64,000 nt of DNA. It comes from Omphalotus guepiniiformis (taxonomy: Eukaryota; Basidiomycota; Agaricomycetes; Agaricales; Omphalotaceae). The stretch is from positions 496,001-560,000 of the forward strand of contig JAQOOI010000016.1 in NCBI GenBank assembly GCA_028554645.1. Direction: 5' to 3'. The position numbers and the translations under genes are program-made. How positions within the stretch are numbered: the stretch's first letter is position 1; each line of letters begins with the position of its first letter. The notes beneath the pieces are model-generated. The model searched no databases. It was not told the DNA's origin and worked only from the letters and a program-made list of their open reading frames with translations. Positions 47,129 through 58,250 of the stretch are shown in pieces.

Positions 47129-47664
47129 TTGCAAAGCAAGGGGGTGTCGGGATTTCAGAAAGTGATATAGGGTCGATTTTTTTCTTAAGGGGGTCTACGA
47201 CCCTACCGACCGGCCGGCGTGAGAACATCATACTATATCTGGTATATATCACATGATCTGCTTACATTCAATTGCCCATCCCCGCCCGGCCATCTTCACT
47301 TTTCTACTCTCTCAACTTTTCTCCCATTCAATAGGCTGATGGAGCGACTTTTTGTCATTTTGTGTGAAATTGAGAATATACATTGTCAAAATTCCACTGA
47401 AACTGAGGCGGCCATGATGAGAGTTGCATAGATGCCTTACCTTATAGGGGTTTCTTAAGCTCTTCATACTCATATTTGAATGAATTCAATGAATAAGAAT
47501 CTTATATGAGTGTGAGCAACTTTGAAACTGCATATGGGCACCTATGGAAGGCTGAATACATCATATAAATTTAACCCCTCAAAAGTTTTTTAAGAACCCT
47601 GGGGACCAACCGACCGGCCGACCGGGTGTGCCGGAACTGCGTTCCGAGGACCCCTTGTTGCAAA
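47129..47664. mobile_element. possible small inverted-repeat element (MITE-like)
   Basis: TTGCAAAGCAAGGGGGTGTCGG (left, split view: TTGCAAAGCAAGG then GGGTGTCGG) is imperfectly inverted at the right end (CCGAGGACCCCTTGTTGCAAA). Both sides also hold ACCGACCGGCCG about 60-75 bp further in. The ~535-bp interior has no coding capacity. No clear target-site duplication was found. Confidence 0.3.
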
Positions 47665-47911
47665 GTACCCGCGGTCGTTCTCCAAAGATGTGCAAGCAAA
47701 GTCATGTGACGTGTCCGCGGACCGAATTCAAGCAAGGGTTTCTGCCTGCCTTTAACTTATGGACCAGGACAGGCTCTAATTCGCCGGAGCATGATACTTC
47801 TGCTTTCATACTTCCTCGGTGCTTCGTAGATTTTGTCGTTCTCACTGTGACTTCTTGTGATGCTGACCTGGCGCAGAGTATATCGACAGCAGACCCGAAG
47901 AACCTTGGCTC

Positions 47912-48185
47912 ATGGAGAATTTAGCTATCTCTCAATCGGACGCAGCAGATAAACCTGACGAGGTCGAACGAGCGGGAGAGCGAGACTTGGACTATCCTAA
48001 TGGCATACGAACTGAGGACTCGAGCAAATCGCAGCAACTTCAGCAATACCAAAAGCTCTCGCCGAAGTCTCCTATCCATAAACTTCCATCGGAAATTCTT
48101 CTGGAGATATTCACTAAGGTCTGCGACCATTCTGCGATCATTAGCTCTTTTCCCAAGATGCCTGCGGTAACCCTCTCGGAGACGT
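47912..48185 (+). pseudogene. F-box protein gene, 5' part, interrupted by the retrotransposon
   Basis: ATG 47912 opens a frame with an acidic, Gln-rich N-terminus and then the F-box start IHKLPSEILLEIFTKVCDHS. The frame runs to the target site at 48,182-48,185. The 3' part resumes at 62,551 and continues the F-box in the same frame (TCSFWRMLAFSHSRIW). F-box proteins recruit substrates to SCF ubiquitin ligases; the family is large in Agaricomycetes. Confidence 0.8.
48182..48185. other. target-site duplication ACGT, left copy
   Basis: ACGT directly precedes the LTR start (TGATG). The same four bases follow the other LTR at 62,551-62,554. They lie in the F-box coding sequence. Confidence 0.8.
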
Positions 48186-49424
48186 TGATGTGCTTGGTAT
48201 GGGGTATGAATGAGACGAAGTGCTAACTAACTCGAATGAATCTATCAAGCACTCTAAACACACACACAACACACAAAGACTTTTAAGTTCGTGGGGTTTG
48301 GGGGACCAACAAACTCTGTGAAGCGAATAAGGTTGTTGTAAGAGGAACGCGGAGACACAGTCAAAACCGACGCGGCACAGATAACTCTATGCTACACACC
48401 ACTCAAACGAACTAACGCGTAACTTTAACAAATCACCGCGACCAGTGACTACAAACGATACAACAACCAGACGATTGTTGGGAGATGCCAGACGACTTCT
48501 CACTTAGTGGAGTTGGGTATAGGAGGATTTCAGAACTGCCAGACGACGAGTTCAACGAGTGACCAGACGATCCACTCTTATTCGCACTACACACACAGGC
48601 TCCGCGGTACCAGACGATCCCGCTTGTAAACACTTAGGCACACTGACTTATAAACTAACGCGGCGGTTAACACTTTAAAACTCCTAATCACTCAGAGGGA
48701 CTTAAGCTTTTCCACACACAAATGCTATTAGCTCTATGGGGGGCTCGGGAACCTCCCCTTCCTTGCCCAGGTTCTATTTCTTATATACAGTATTTCTATT
48801 TACATAGTACAAACAAATGTCGCGATACTTGACAGTTATGAGATATATGGTGCATATGGTGCACCGCGTAAGGTAGGGATGAAGTATAGTACGCGGTAAC
48901 AGGGTATCTTATATCGGGCTATAATCTTGCCGCTTTTAGAAAGTATCGCGATAGTTCGCTAAACTGTGTCTCCTTACGTGTTCTACTTCCGCGTCGTCGG
49001 AAGTACTTCGTGTTACATCGTACGTCTAGACCCTTCTGTGGCTCAATCAGTGGTCATTAGATATGACTAGTGCACGGAGCTACTGCTACATGGTTTCTAA
49101 GTCTGGCCCTCTGAGTAGTGCCGCGGTACTTTGTTACCTACGCGTTGGTTTATACAGTATTGGGGCCATCAAGTTATACACGTCGGACCTTAGAACAAGT
49201 GCCGCGACACTTTACTTGAGTGCATACTTAGGTAATACCTACACTGAGAAGACCCATTTAGTGCCGTTCTACAGTCTTGTACACCTTTGTACACATATAC
49301 TAGTGGTTGAATGTGCGTAATACACCGCGGAACTTAGGACTCTACAGTGTACTTAGTAGGTTTGTACTGGAGTGATCAATCCTGCGAGGCCGAAAATGGT
49401 AGTGGTATTACCGCGGTCGTATCA
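48186..49424 (-). repeat. 3' LTR
   Basis: 1,239 bp; on the minus strand it begins TGATACGACC and ends CACATCA. I counted 16 CGCG palindromes. Read against the other LTR, no difference was seen. In plus orientation it lies directly upstream of the antisense gene A and could contribute promoter sequence. Confidence 0.9.
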
Positions 49425-49433
49425 TCTCCCCCT
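49425..49433 (-). promoter_or_regulatory. polypurine tract
   Basis: On the minus strand AGGGGGAGA directly abuts the 3' LTR start. This is the expected primer for plus-strand DNA synthesis. Confidence 0.7.
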
Positions 49434-49805
49434 GACTAAAATATCGACTGTCCCAGTCGCTGGGGTCCTACTCAGGGTCTATCCTGGAAAGGCGCATCAA
49501 CCTCCCTTTTCTGGATATCACAAACTTCTTTCTGACTCATGTAGCGCTCTCCCTCCTTCTTGTCACATCACATTCCATCACGTTGCCTTATTGGTAAATC
49601 GCCGCGTCTCTTCATTCCCCATCGTCCGGTTACGTTAGTTCCCGGACATACCGGTTATTCAGTTAATGGATTGCCATCGCTTCTTTGTCAAAGCTGTATG
49701 TCGTACCCTGAATAAGTATGTAATATATCAAACTTTTGCTCTCGCGTCTTCTAGGAATGGAACTTGATATTGGCACCAATCCGAGGACCCCATCGCCGCG
49801 AGGTG
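49434..49805. other. non-coding spacer between 3' LTR and antisense gene A
   Basis: No ORF of interest. It contains three CGCG motifs and would be the promoter region of gene A. Confidence 0.5.
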
Positions 49806-49812
49806 TATATAA
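49806..49812 (+). promoter_or_regulatory. TATA box of antisense gene A
   Basis: TATATAA lies 64 bp upstream of the ATG at 49,870, on the strand opposite to gag-pol. It suggests independent transcription. Confidence 0.5.
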
Positions 49813-49869
49813 CCTTCAGTGCCCGGGTGTCGAACTCCAACTTTTTGCCCTCTCTCCCATTACTGGTTT

Positions 49870-52186
49870 ATGCCCATCAAGGCTGAACCCCTTGACTATA
49901 CTTCTTTATTAGTAAGTGTCGCGGCCGCTCTTTGTGTTCCTTCTCTTAACTTCCTTGGGCAGGCTTTTTCACCCACACCTTCGGAAACTAACTTTAGCAT
50001 GTCTTCTTCTCGACCGTCAGGTTCTCGTTCGAGCAAACGCCAACGCCGCGATGACGCCTCTGTCCCTATTCCTGGAGTGCCGGCTCCCAACTCACAGCAG
50101 TCTATATCTGCTGCGGAGTTCGCGTTACTTCAATATATCCGTAGTGGTCAACTGGCTGTCCAACCAACCGTGATTCCTACCGCCGCGGTGGTTTCGCCTC
50201 CTCTTGCTTCATCTTCGCGTCGTACTCCATCGCCTCCTCCTGCTGAATCTCGTTCACACACGTTCGCCGTGAGGCGTTGAGAAAACTCGCATCCAAGCGC
50301 TCTCGTTCTCGCGGTCAAACTTCTAATTTGGTACGGCAGTTTCTTGCCCCTCGATACTTTTTGTCCCACTTATGCTTTTACTTGTTCTTGCAGCTCCGTC
50401 CTGTCACCGCGGAGGATCGGGCCCAATACGATGCTGACTTTCTGGCTTTTAAAGATGAAACTTACGATCTTAGTCCCGCGTCAGCTACTTCAGCTGCGCG
50501 TTCTCACCGTAAGCATGGACATCGCCGCGTTGGTCTGGGAAAACGTCCTCCACCGTTGAACTTGGTACGGTTTTTCTCCATTCATCCTTCCTCTCTCTTC
50601 TGACTCCGTTCTTCGTAGTTTGATGATGAAGCTGTCGAGTCTAACACTGAGGCCCCCTTAGTTCACAAGGAACCTCGCCGCGGTCTTTCGCGTAGACGCG
50701 TGGAAAGTGATTCTGACGCGGAGCCCGTAGCTAAAACTATTCCTGTTGTTGCCTCTGTCGAGCCGACTCCCTTGCCTACGACAGCGCTTACGCCGTCTGC
50801 TAGCTCTCCTTTCGTACGTAACTCTCTACTGTGTCAGTTCCCGCGGGCCTTACCACTTTCTCGGTTTATTAGGCTCACTCGCGGTCACCTCCTCCTGTTG
50901 ACTTGTCAGTTGGCTTCACTCAGGACGCGGTAAATGCTTCCGTACCCACTACTCCTCGTTTATCGCCTTCTTTGCGAGATGACGCGGCACCCCCTGCTCT
51001 TCTGCCTTCTGGTGTGCCCGCCTCTTTTTCTCCTTTGACTTCCACGGTGTTGCCTCCCCCTGTTATTGCTGTTAGTCAACCGGGAGCTTCCGCGGCGCTG
51101 CCCGCAACTTCATCTCTACCTGAGGACCCAGCTCCTCCTGTAAGTCTAGCTCATCTGTTCCTTGTCACATTCTTAACCCCTTTTGTTGTTTCTTAGGTGA
51201 AAGGCAAAGGTAAAGGTAAGAAGCGTGCTAATACCAAACCTGCGGCGACTACTATCCAAGAAGAGAGCCGATTCCGCACCCCTTCACCTCAGCCTGGTGA
51301 TCCCGAGGACAAGCGTCGATTCTTACGTGAAGTGGAGGGGTACCCCCGATATTGGTACGAACATGTCTTCCCCGCGGCAGCAAAGATGGGCGCTGCTATC
51401 CACCGCGACTCCTTGCCTATTACTAAGGGAAGTAAAGCCTCCACGGCTCCTTCCTCTGTTCATGGCGACTTCGAGGCGGGTGTACGATGGTTTCAACCCA
51501 ACGAGGCCCCTTCCGCGCAAGCGATCAACTTTGATTTCCCTGGTCTATTGCCACCCCTGATGACCTCGCATATCAAAATGTTTCAGTCCGTGGCAAAGAG
51601 TGTGAATCTGGTACGCGGTCCAATTTATTTGTACCGCGACGCTTTTCTGACTTTGACTTCTTTACTAGCCTTCCATTCGGTGTAGCTCCTGCATTGTACA
51701 TGGCAAACCTTGTGTCTTCGTGGCACCTGGCGAATCTTGTAACGAGTGCCTGAGTAAGAAGGATTCTGCTTGCACCTTTCGGTATGGTACGCGGAAGATT
51801 GTGCTCGAGGACGACGCGATGCACAATCGCGGCCTCTTCTCTGTTCGCCGTATGTATTTCTTTTTCTGGCTTGCTCTTCTCCTTCTAACTTCTAGCTTTC
51901 AGATGCTCTATCCCTTCAACACGAGGCCGCGACGCTTTTTGAAGACCTGGACCATATTGCCAAGGCGATGCATGGGGTTCAGCGTAAGGCAGAAGGCAAG
52001 GTCGCGGAACTCGTCGACATTATTGCTGTGGGATATTTCAATTTTGGCAAAGATTACCTGGCCCAGCTTCGACTTAGCGGGGACTTGGCCAAGGTGATCA
52101 TTGATGAACGAATTCAACCAAAAATCGACGCGGGGGAGCTTACCTCCATAAACCCGGATTCTCTTCACCATGCATATCAGAACTAG
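49870..52186 (+). CDS. element-encoded antisense gene A: Zn(II)2Cys6-like cluster protein
   Basis: Eight exons: 49870-49911, 49963-50330, 50394-50564, 50619-50813, 50873-51139, 51197-51610, 51669-51849 and 51903-52186. Introns are 51-63 nt, mostly GTACG/GTAAG donors. The protein (~640 aa) starts with a short leader, then basic and Pro/Ser-rich disordered stretches. A compact region in exon 6 (FLREVEGYPRYWYEHVFPAA) follows. Exon 7 has six cysteines spaced C-x2-C-x6-C-x8-C-x2-C-x7-C, the consensus of fungal binuclear zinc-cluster DNA-binding domains. The C-terminal ~95 aa is helical. One discrepancy: exon 2 switches frame between 50,247 and 50,277, so there is an extra splice event, a frameshift or an error there. 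Confidence 0.72.
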
Positions 52187-52598
52187 TGATCACTGCATGC
52201 GTTCATCATTCTTGTTCAGGCCCCGCGGTAATAAAAGCTTTTAGTATCGTAGTATTGTCATGTCGCGGATCCTGTACAGTCTTTATTACATGAAAATTAT
52301 CATTGCTTTTGTTTCATGGAGAGTGAATCTTTAAGCTGTGTGACACTTTCTTTGTTATATAAGATTTTTCAGAATTCAAGCGATCCTACGCGGTACTTTT
52401 CTCTACGCGGTACTTTTCTACTTCTGTGACCCTTCCCCATCTTTGAAATTACAACTGTCCCCAGTTGTCTTGAACACTTCGCGTCCTTTGGGAAAGTACC
52501 ATATGGTCCGCCGCGTCAATTTTGAAGGATGGTAAGTGTCGCGGAATTAGAATTCTACACTGACAAGTTTCCTCGTAGTCATGACTGCCCTGGCCCGG
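52187..52598. other. spacer between antisense genes A and B
   Basis: Non-coding, AT-rich, with several CGCG sites including two in direct repeat (TACGCGGTACTTTTCT, about 52,388 and 52,405). It is the presumed terminator of A and promoter of B. Confidence 0.5.
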
Positions 52599-52605
52599 TA
52601 TAAAA
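52599..52605 (+). promoter_or_regulatory. TATA box of antisense gene B
   Basis: TATAAAA lies 46 bp upstream of the ATG at 52,645, in plus orientation. Confidence 0.55.
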
Positions 52606-52644
52606 GGTCCTTCGAACTCTAAGTTCTTCCTATCAGATTCACTT

Positions 52645-54084
52645 ATGTCTACTGATACTTCTTCTGTTGATGTCCAGTTTCTCGTGGAAGAGGTGGCACC
52701 TCTTTACAAGTCGTTTAGCGAGCGTCGAGCCAAACGTGGTGCTGACGACGCTAATCGCGTCGCGATGTCTTGTGCACAAAAACTCGTAAGTTTTCTACTG
52801 CGCTGTCTCCCTTCCCGCGCCTTACTTCGCTCTTTTTAGCTCGAGCTCTGGAAAGCTCACCCTGATGCCGCGCTGGCTAACGCTGACATCCGTACTTTCA
52901 CTCTGTTCTTCTTTGAACAACTGCCGCGGGACCCAGTTACCGCGAAGTATACACCAACTCATCATTTACTTGGTCCGTACCGCGGTAAATGTGTTCAGTT
53001 TGGTAAACCCAAGGAGGTTCCTAAAGTCGCCGCGGCCGCTCCTGTGCCAACGGTTGTAACCCCAGTGCCCGTCAGAGGCAAAGGTCGCGTTCGTACTAGC
53101 CGCCGCGTAAGTAATCAGTTCTTTTTCTTGAATAACCATCGGTACTAAACTTTTTCTTAGATTCGCAAGCGTGTTGCATCCCAAGCTCGTATTGATAGTA
53201 GCGACGAGGAGGTTGACGACGACGCGGCGGGTAGCGATATTGCTATGGGTGACGATGAATCCCCCTCTATTGCAGATTCCACTACTAATACCACGGTAGG
53301 TCGCCACACTACCCCGAACCAGCTTGCTCTGTTGCTAAAACTATGTACCTCGCTTCAGACTCTTGACCTCGCAGCAGTTGAAGAAGTTACCCGCGTTGCT
53401 CCCTTTACTCCAAAGGTTGAGCCTAGCGTCGCGGCGGTTAAAAGGGTACGATCACAAATCCTGCTCCCAATGTTATTCTGACTTAAACTCTCCTTTCATA
53501 GCCTCACGCGTCGACTAATCACCCCGTAAGATATCTCCACTTTTCTGAGATACCACGCATGCTTATTACTTCACGGCAATACCTTAAGGCAGTTGCCGCG
53601 GTGGATAAGAGTACCATCAATACTCCTGCCAAGAAAGCTAAGATGGAGGTGGTTAGTGTCGCGGCAGCTCCTCCTACTTGGGCGCACAACTTCTCTATGC
53701 TCGATCCACCTCTGGCACCTCCTAGTACGTGTCACGTTTTGATACTGCCGCTAGCGACTTTTTCAACTAACCTATCTTTTGGTAGACCCTGTCTCCACTT
53801 TCTCCAACTCGGTTGTGCAGTCACTCGTTGATCGTGCCAATCTCGCGGTGCTCGAACCCGTTAGTGGTCCTACCGATCGTAGCCTCACCATGCTGGAGTT
53901 CGAGACTCGCTCTAAACTTATCGCGGTCAACCATCAGATCAGCCTCCAGCTCCAAATGCGGGATTTGCTGATGAAGAGCTACCAGAGCATCGCGTCGCAG
54001 CAGAAGGAGCTGGTTAATAAAACCAACGTCCCTCTTATCGATATGACTGGCGACGAAGATATGCCCTCCGTGACTGATACTTGA
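52645..54084 (+). CDS. element-encoded antisense gene B, unknown function, six exons
   Basis: Exons 52645-52785, 52840-53106, 53161-53445, 53502-53525, 53589-53724 and 53786-54084 join in one open frame of 383 aa, with consistent GT/AG borders. The N-terminal ~110 residues look globular and helical (VEEVAPLYKSF, LELWKAHPDA, FFFEQLPRDP). A basic and then acidic linker follows. A second helical block with LQTLDLAAVEEV comes next. The C-terminal ~90 residues look like a coiled coil ending with PLIDMTGDED, which resembles a SUMO-interacting motif. No family was recognised. The intact multi-exon structure implies protein function. Confidence 0.72.
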
Positions 54085-54302
54085 ACTGCTCCGTGAATTT
54101 TTCTCGTGCTTCCGCGACACTTTTTAATCTTCTTGTCGTGAATAGGGGTACCGCGTAACTTTTCGTTTCCCTCTCACACTTGTATTCAACTACCGCGTAA
54201 CTTATTTATTTTCAATTTGTCGCGTATATTTCAACATAACACGTACAGATCATACGCTCGTTTTTATAATAAACTGCCATGTGGCCCTATCTCTTGAGTG
54301 AT

Positions 54303-57300
54303 TTACTGAAAGATCTTCGGCTTCGATATCCAGTGCTTCGCGTCGTATACTGAAACGTCCGCGTGAATTTCACCATCTAGGTCCGCTTGATCGTGTTCTA
54401 CGGATAAATCTTCTTCTTCTTCTTCTAGACCTTGTTCAATTCTCAACAAGCCATCTTCTGACAAACCAATCAGCTCACTTAGGTTCTCGGGGAGTTCAAT
54501 GTGCGACCGTGGCCAATATGGAATTACGCGGAAGGCTCCAATTTTATTCTGGAACACCGCACCATTTAGGTCTGCCACAATGTAACTGCCACCTGTGGTA
54601 CGCCTGAGTACTACCATAGGTCCTAAATAGCGCGGCTTTGTTTTAGAGTTCAAAGATTTTTCAATCTGAGTATTCCTAACTAATACCAAACTACCTGGCT
54701 TAAACGCGTAGTCTTTAATAACATACTTATACTCTTTTTCAAACCTCAACAACCGTGACCTTTTCTCACGTGTTACGCGTTCCCGCAATTCAACTATGTG
54801 CTTCGCGTGCTTAGCTAATGCTTTTGCCCGTAGTCCAATTAGTTCCGCGTCACTTATGAAATGATCAGGATATTCTACAAGCCATGTTGCCTCAACGATA
54901 TCAAAAGGTAGCGAGGGGTGCGCACCAGTTACTGCGAAGAATGGGGAGCACCCAAATCTCTTTCTTATGGTACACCTATCAGCCCACATTACTAAGTAGA
55001 AATAGTAAAACCATTTTGAATCGTCACCTCCCGCGGCCTTTATGAGACTGTGTCGCACATCATAATGCGCGTGTTCCACGATACCGTTGGCTTGGGAGTT
55101 ATAAGGTGATATGCGAATACCGCGTACGCCATATTTCTTCTCTAACCATTCTAACGCCTTTAGAAAAGGTCCGCCATTATCTGTAACTATCTCTATAAGA
55201 CAGCCCCAGCGGCAGATAATTTCTTCCCATAACCACTGCCCAATCGCTCTTGCGGACTCTGCTTTCAACGGTCTTCCTTCCATCCAGCCGGTTAACGCGC
55301 ACCTACCATGTACAATCAGCTTGTAGCCATTCGACGCTGGCATATACATGGTGTCAGCGTGAATTTTCTGAAAGATTGACGGTGTCTTCGTCTCGGTAGG
55401 AGGAATCCTGATCTTTGTCTTTTGTCTTATTTGGCACGTATGACAGGTCTTCACATACTCATAGATGTCTTTCTCCATTTCAGGCCACCAAAAGCGTTCC
55501 ATAAGTAAGGATTTAGTAGCGAAGAAGCCGCGGTGCCCTAGACTATCATGACAAGCATGGATCATGGCGATGCGACGCGACTTTTCAACTACCAGCTTAT
55601 GTTTTGCCTCGATTCCACGTCGATAGAGTTTTCCGTCTTGTATAAAGAAGTTCCGCGCTAATCTTAAAAAGTTCTTGAAGCGTTTGTTATTCTCATAGCC
55701 TACAGGCCTCTTAGAAGTGTCTGTTAGCCATTTGAAAACCTCCGCGACTGTTTTATCTTGGTTTATCGCTCCCTTCGATCGTTTAGACTCATCATACTCT
55801 GTTTCGTCAATATGCTCTGGTGGCTCCTCGAGTTCTGGTACTTCACTAGCCAAGTTCGCGGCTACAAACTGTTTTACTTCTGGTATGTCGCGGAACTCTC
55901 GTTCTTGCTTATAAGCACGCGTCAATTCTTCCTTAAAGTCGTCTACTGACGCGGCTAAACCAGTCATATAATTACTTTTCCATTCTTCTTTCTCATCAAC
56001 TAATACGTGTGCGTAACCATGCTTAGAGTCGATCTTATCTACAAACTCCTCTAATTTGTAGGGTTCTTGAACTTCACCATCTTCAGGATTGTCATACTCA
56101 TCATCACCTACTTGCTTATCCCGCCGTGATAGTCCATCAGGTCCGTGAACCTTGCCTGGTACGTGCTTCAGTTTAAAATGAAACATCATGATCGACTCTA
56201 TCCACCTATTTATCGCGGCGTTTGGCATTTGATCAGGATGCTCTAACATGCCTTTAATGTACTTCGCGTCAGTTTCGATTATAAGGTTGCGAATACCAAA
56301 CAACCAATACTGGCACGCTCGTAACGCGCGATACAAACCAAACAACTCCCGTTTCGGCTGTGAAAACCTAGCTTCGCGATCACTTAGTGTAATCGAACCG
56401 AATCTGGAGTAGAACCTTCGTCGCGGATTCTCTGGATCCACTTGACAAATATAGAACCCAACCGCTTTCCACGACGTATCTACTGCCAATATAACGGGGT
56501 CTTCCACATCATACTTTAGTGGTCGTAATGCCTTGCTATTCTTTACTGCCTCTTTCAACTTTGCCAACGCGTCACTTTGCTCTTGTCGCCATTGGAACGG
56601 AATATCTTTACGCGTAAATCGGGTTAAAGGCTCCGCGATCTTTGCATAGTCTTTGACGAACATTCTTACTAGTCCCGCGGTGCCTAAGAATGGTCTTATA
56701 TCCTTCTCTTCTAGGATATTCTCAGGTCCACCCCAGTTGGTAATAGTTTTCGCTCGTTCCGGGTCGATCTCTCTTCCTTCTCGTGTACACCTATGTCCGA
56801 CCACGGTAATCTCGCTTTTACACAATACAGCTTTGGGGCCTGAGAAAGTCCCACCACAGTACTTCATTCTTTGAATGACCCTATTCATATTGGTGAAATG
56901 TCCCCAAATAAACCTCCGTATCCCACCATTACCAGGAATGGCCTCGTACGTACCATCTTCACTTTGATAAGTCGTTTCAGGACCGCGTACAGGAACATCA
57001 TCGATGTATGGTTGCGTAAACTCCGGGATCTCTTCTTGTAATATGTGTGTTACATCATCGTGGAAGATTGGTACTGAATTTGTCCATCCCATCGGTAGTG
57101 TTACTAACCTCAGGGCTCCAAAGGGAGTCTGGAATGTAGTTAAGTCTCGCGATGCTATTGCCAACTCTCTTTCATCATAGCCAACATATAAATCTAGAAT
57201 TCCTCCACAAGCTCTACCACAGAATTTCTCCGCGAGCTCTTCAGTAGCAGGCGGTATACCAGAATGTGCTATTGTTACCGCGTTCAACGGTTCCAGACTA

Positions 57301-58250
57301 TGTACTAGTCGAATACTCTTTCCGTCTTTCTTTAACACCGCGAACCACTTCGATCGGTAAGACGAGTTCGATGGTTCGTAAACCCCCGCGTCAATCTTTC
57401 GTCTAACTGCCGCGCATACTTCATTAAAAATACCAGGGGGAATAGGAATGTTCCTCTCAACCCAAGGTGTATGAGGTATCACTGGCATCTCTACAGAAGG
57501 AAAGAAATCGGTTCTGAATCTTCCGCGTTCACTGTCGTCCCACGCGAATCCTTTCTCTTGCTGCATCATCATATGATGCATCAACTTCCGTTCTTCTGGC
57601 CAAAGGAACTCTTCCTTATGTATCTCGTCTATTATCTCTTTACGTTCCTGAGTATACCTACCAGTCGGCGTGAATTCTGGAGGATTAGGCGAAAGCTGCG
57701 GCATATCAGCCAATGGATCTCCTTTAATCTCTCTTATGATTCTAAACTTCGATGGTAAATCTCCTAGAACAGGGCGTGTTTTCAACGCGACAGGTTTGTA
57801 TTTCTTCCCTGCCAAGATACTAACTGGTTCGTAATGTTCCTTCCACAGCCGCGACGCGTGCCTCCTCACTTGATCTTTCATATCAGGGGATACATCAAGC
57901 ATCGCGATGCTCCTTACATCAAACAGGGGAATTTGTTGTAACTCTTCTACGCCGTCTTCTAGCTCTACTTCTTGCACCGTGAAATTTGCTTGAGAGTACG
58001 CGGCAGGATTTTGCGCTCCATACACCGAACTCAAATAGGATCTCAATACGGGTTTCGTCGTTTCTTTATCACTTTTTAGATCAATATACTTCTCCGCGGC
58101 AGATAAGTATAGATCGCGTAACTCTCGCTTCTCAAACTTTGATTTTTGCTCTTCGTTTATATCTGCAAATACTACATCACTTATGCCAATGGGAATACCT
58201 TCGTCATTTAATTCAAAAACCACCGCGGCTTCTCCTTGATCTGGGATCAA
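54303..58250 (-). CDS. pol: retrotransposon pol: reverse transcriptase, RNase H, integrase
   Basis: 1,315 codons, stop at 54,303. Reverse transcriptase is at about residues 280-480, with active site YIDDV (~415). RNase H is at about 585-690, with AVDTS, KREL and ETDAKY acidic residues. Integrase has an HHCC finger (~898-940), a D-D-E core (HADTM, TDNGGP, GIVEHAH) and a C-terminal GPY/F-like segment (KPRYLGPMVVL). No chromodomain was seen. The frame has no ATG near its start; the first codon shown is TTG. It overlaps the protease frame at 58,247-58,320, so pol probably starts by -1 frameshifting. Confidence 0.92.
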   Translation of the reverse strand: MIPDQGEAAVVFELNDEGIPIGISDVVFADINEEQKSKFEKRELRDLYLSAAEKYIDLKSDKETTKPVLRSYLSSVYGAQNPAAYSQANFTVQEVELEDGVEELQQIPLFDVRSIAMLDVSPDMKDQVRRHASRLWKEHYEPVSILAGKKYKPVALKTRPVLGDLPSKFRIIREIKGDPLADMPQLSPNPPEFTPTGRYTQERKEIIDEIHKEEFLWPEERKLMHHMMMQQEKGFAWDDSERGRFRTDFFPSVEMPVIPHTPWVERNIPIPPGIFNEVCAAVRRKIDAGVYEPSNSSYRSKWFAVLKKDGKSIRLVHSLEPLNAVTIAHSGIPPATEELAEKFCGRACGGILDLYVGYDERELAIASRDLTTFQTPFGALRLVTLPMGWTNSVPIFHDDVTHILQEEIPEFTQPYIDDVPVRGPETTYQSEDGTYEAIPGNGGIRRFIWGHFTNMNRVIQRMKYCGGTFSGPKAVLCKSEITVVGHRCTREGREIDPERAKTITNWGGPENILEEKDIRPFLGTAGLVRMFVKDYAKIAEPLTRFTRKDIPFQWRQEQSDALAKLKEAVKNSKALRPLKYDVEDPVILAVDTSWKAVGFYICQVDPENPRRRFYSRFGSITLSDREARFSQPKRELFGLYRALRACQYWLFGIRNLIIETDAKYIKGMLEHPDQMPNAAINRWIESIMMFHFKLKHVPGKVHGPDGLSRRDKQVGDDEYDNPEDGEVQEPYKLEEFVDKIDSKHGYAHVLVDEKEEWKSNYMTGLAASVDDFKEELTRAYKQEREFRDIPEVKQFVAANLASEVPELEEPPEHIDETEYDESKRSKGAINQDKTVAEVFKWLTDTSKRPVGYENNKRFKNFLRLARNFFIQDGKLYRRGIEAKHKLVVEKSRRIAMIHACHDSLGHRGFFATKSLLMERFWWPEMEKDIYEYVKTCHTCQIRQKTKIRIPPTETKTPSIFQKIHADTMYMPASNGYKLIVHGRCALTGWMEGRPLKAESARAIGQWLWEEIICRWGCLIEIVTDNGGPFLKALEWLEKKYGVRGIRISPYNSQANGIVEHAHYDVRHSLIKAAGGDDSKWFYYFYLVMWADRCTIRKRFGCSPFFAVTGAHPSLPFDIVEATWLVEYPDHFISDAELIGLRAKALAKHAKHIVELRERVTREKRSRLLRFEKEYKYVIKDYAFKPGSLVLVRNTQIEKSLNSKTKPRYLGPMVVLRRTTGGSYIVADLNGAVFQNKIGAFRVIPYWPRSHIELPENLSELIGLSEDGLLRIEQGLEEEEEDLSVEHDQADLDGEIHADVSVYDAKHWISKPKIFQ

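Noticed and set aside
48433..48633. Short ORFs inside the LTRs (48,433-48,633 and 49,063-49,320, repeated in the other LTR)
   Set aside because: They overlap regulatory LTR sequence, have no domain and are identical only because the LTRs are identical.
54303..58250. Chromodomain at the integrase C-terminus
   Set aside because: Only a GPY/F-like segment is visible; the aromatic cage pattern of a chromodomain is not seen.
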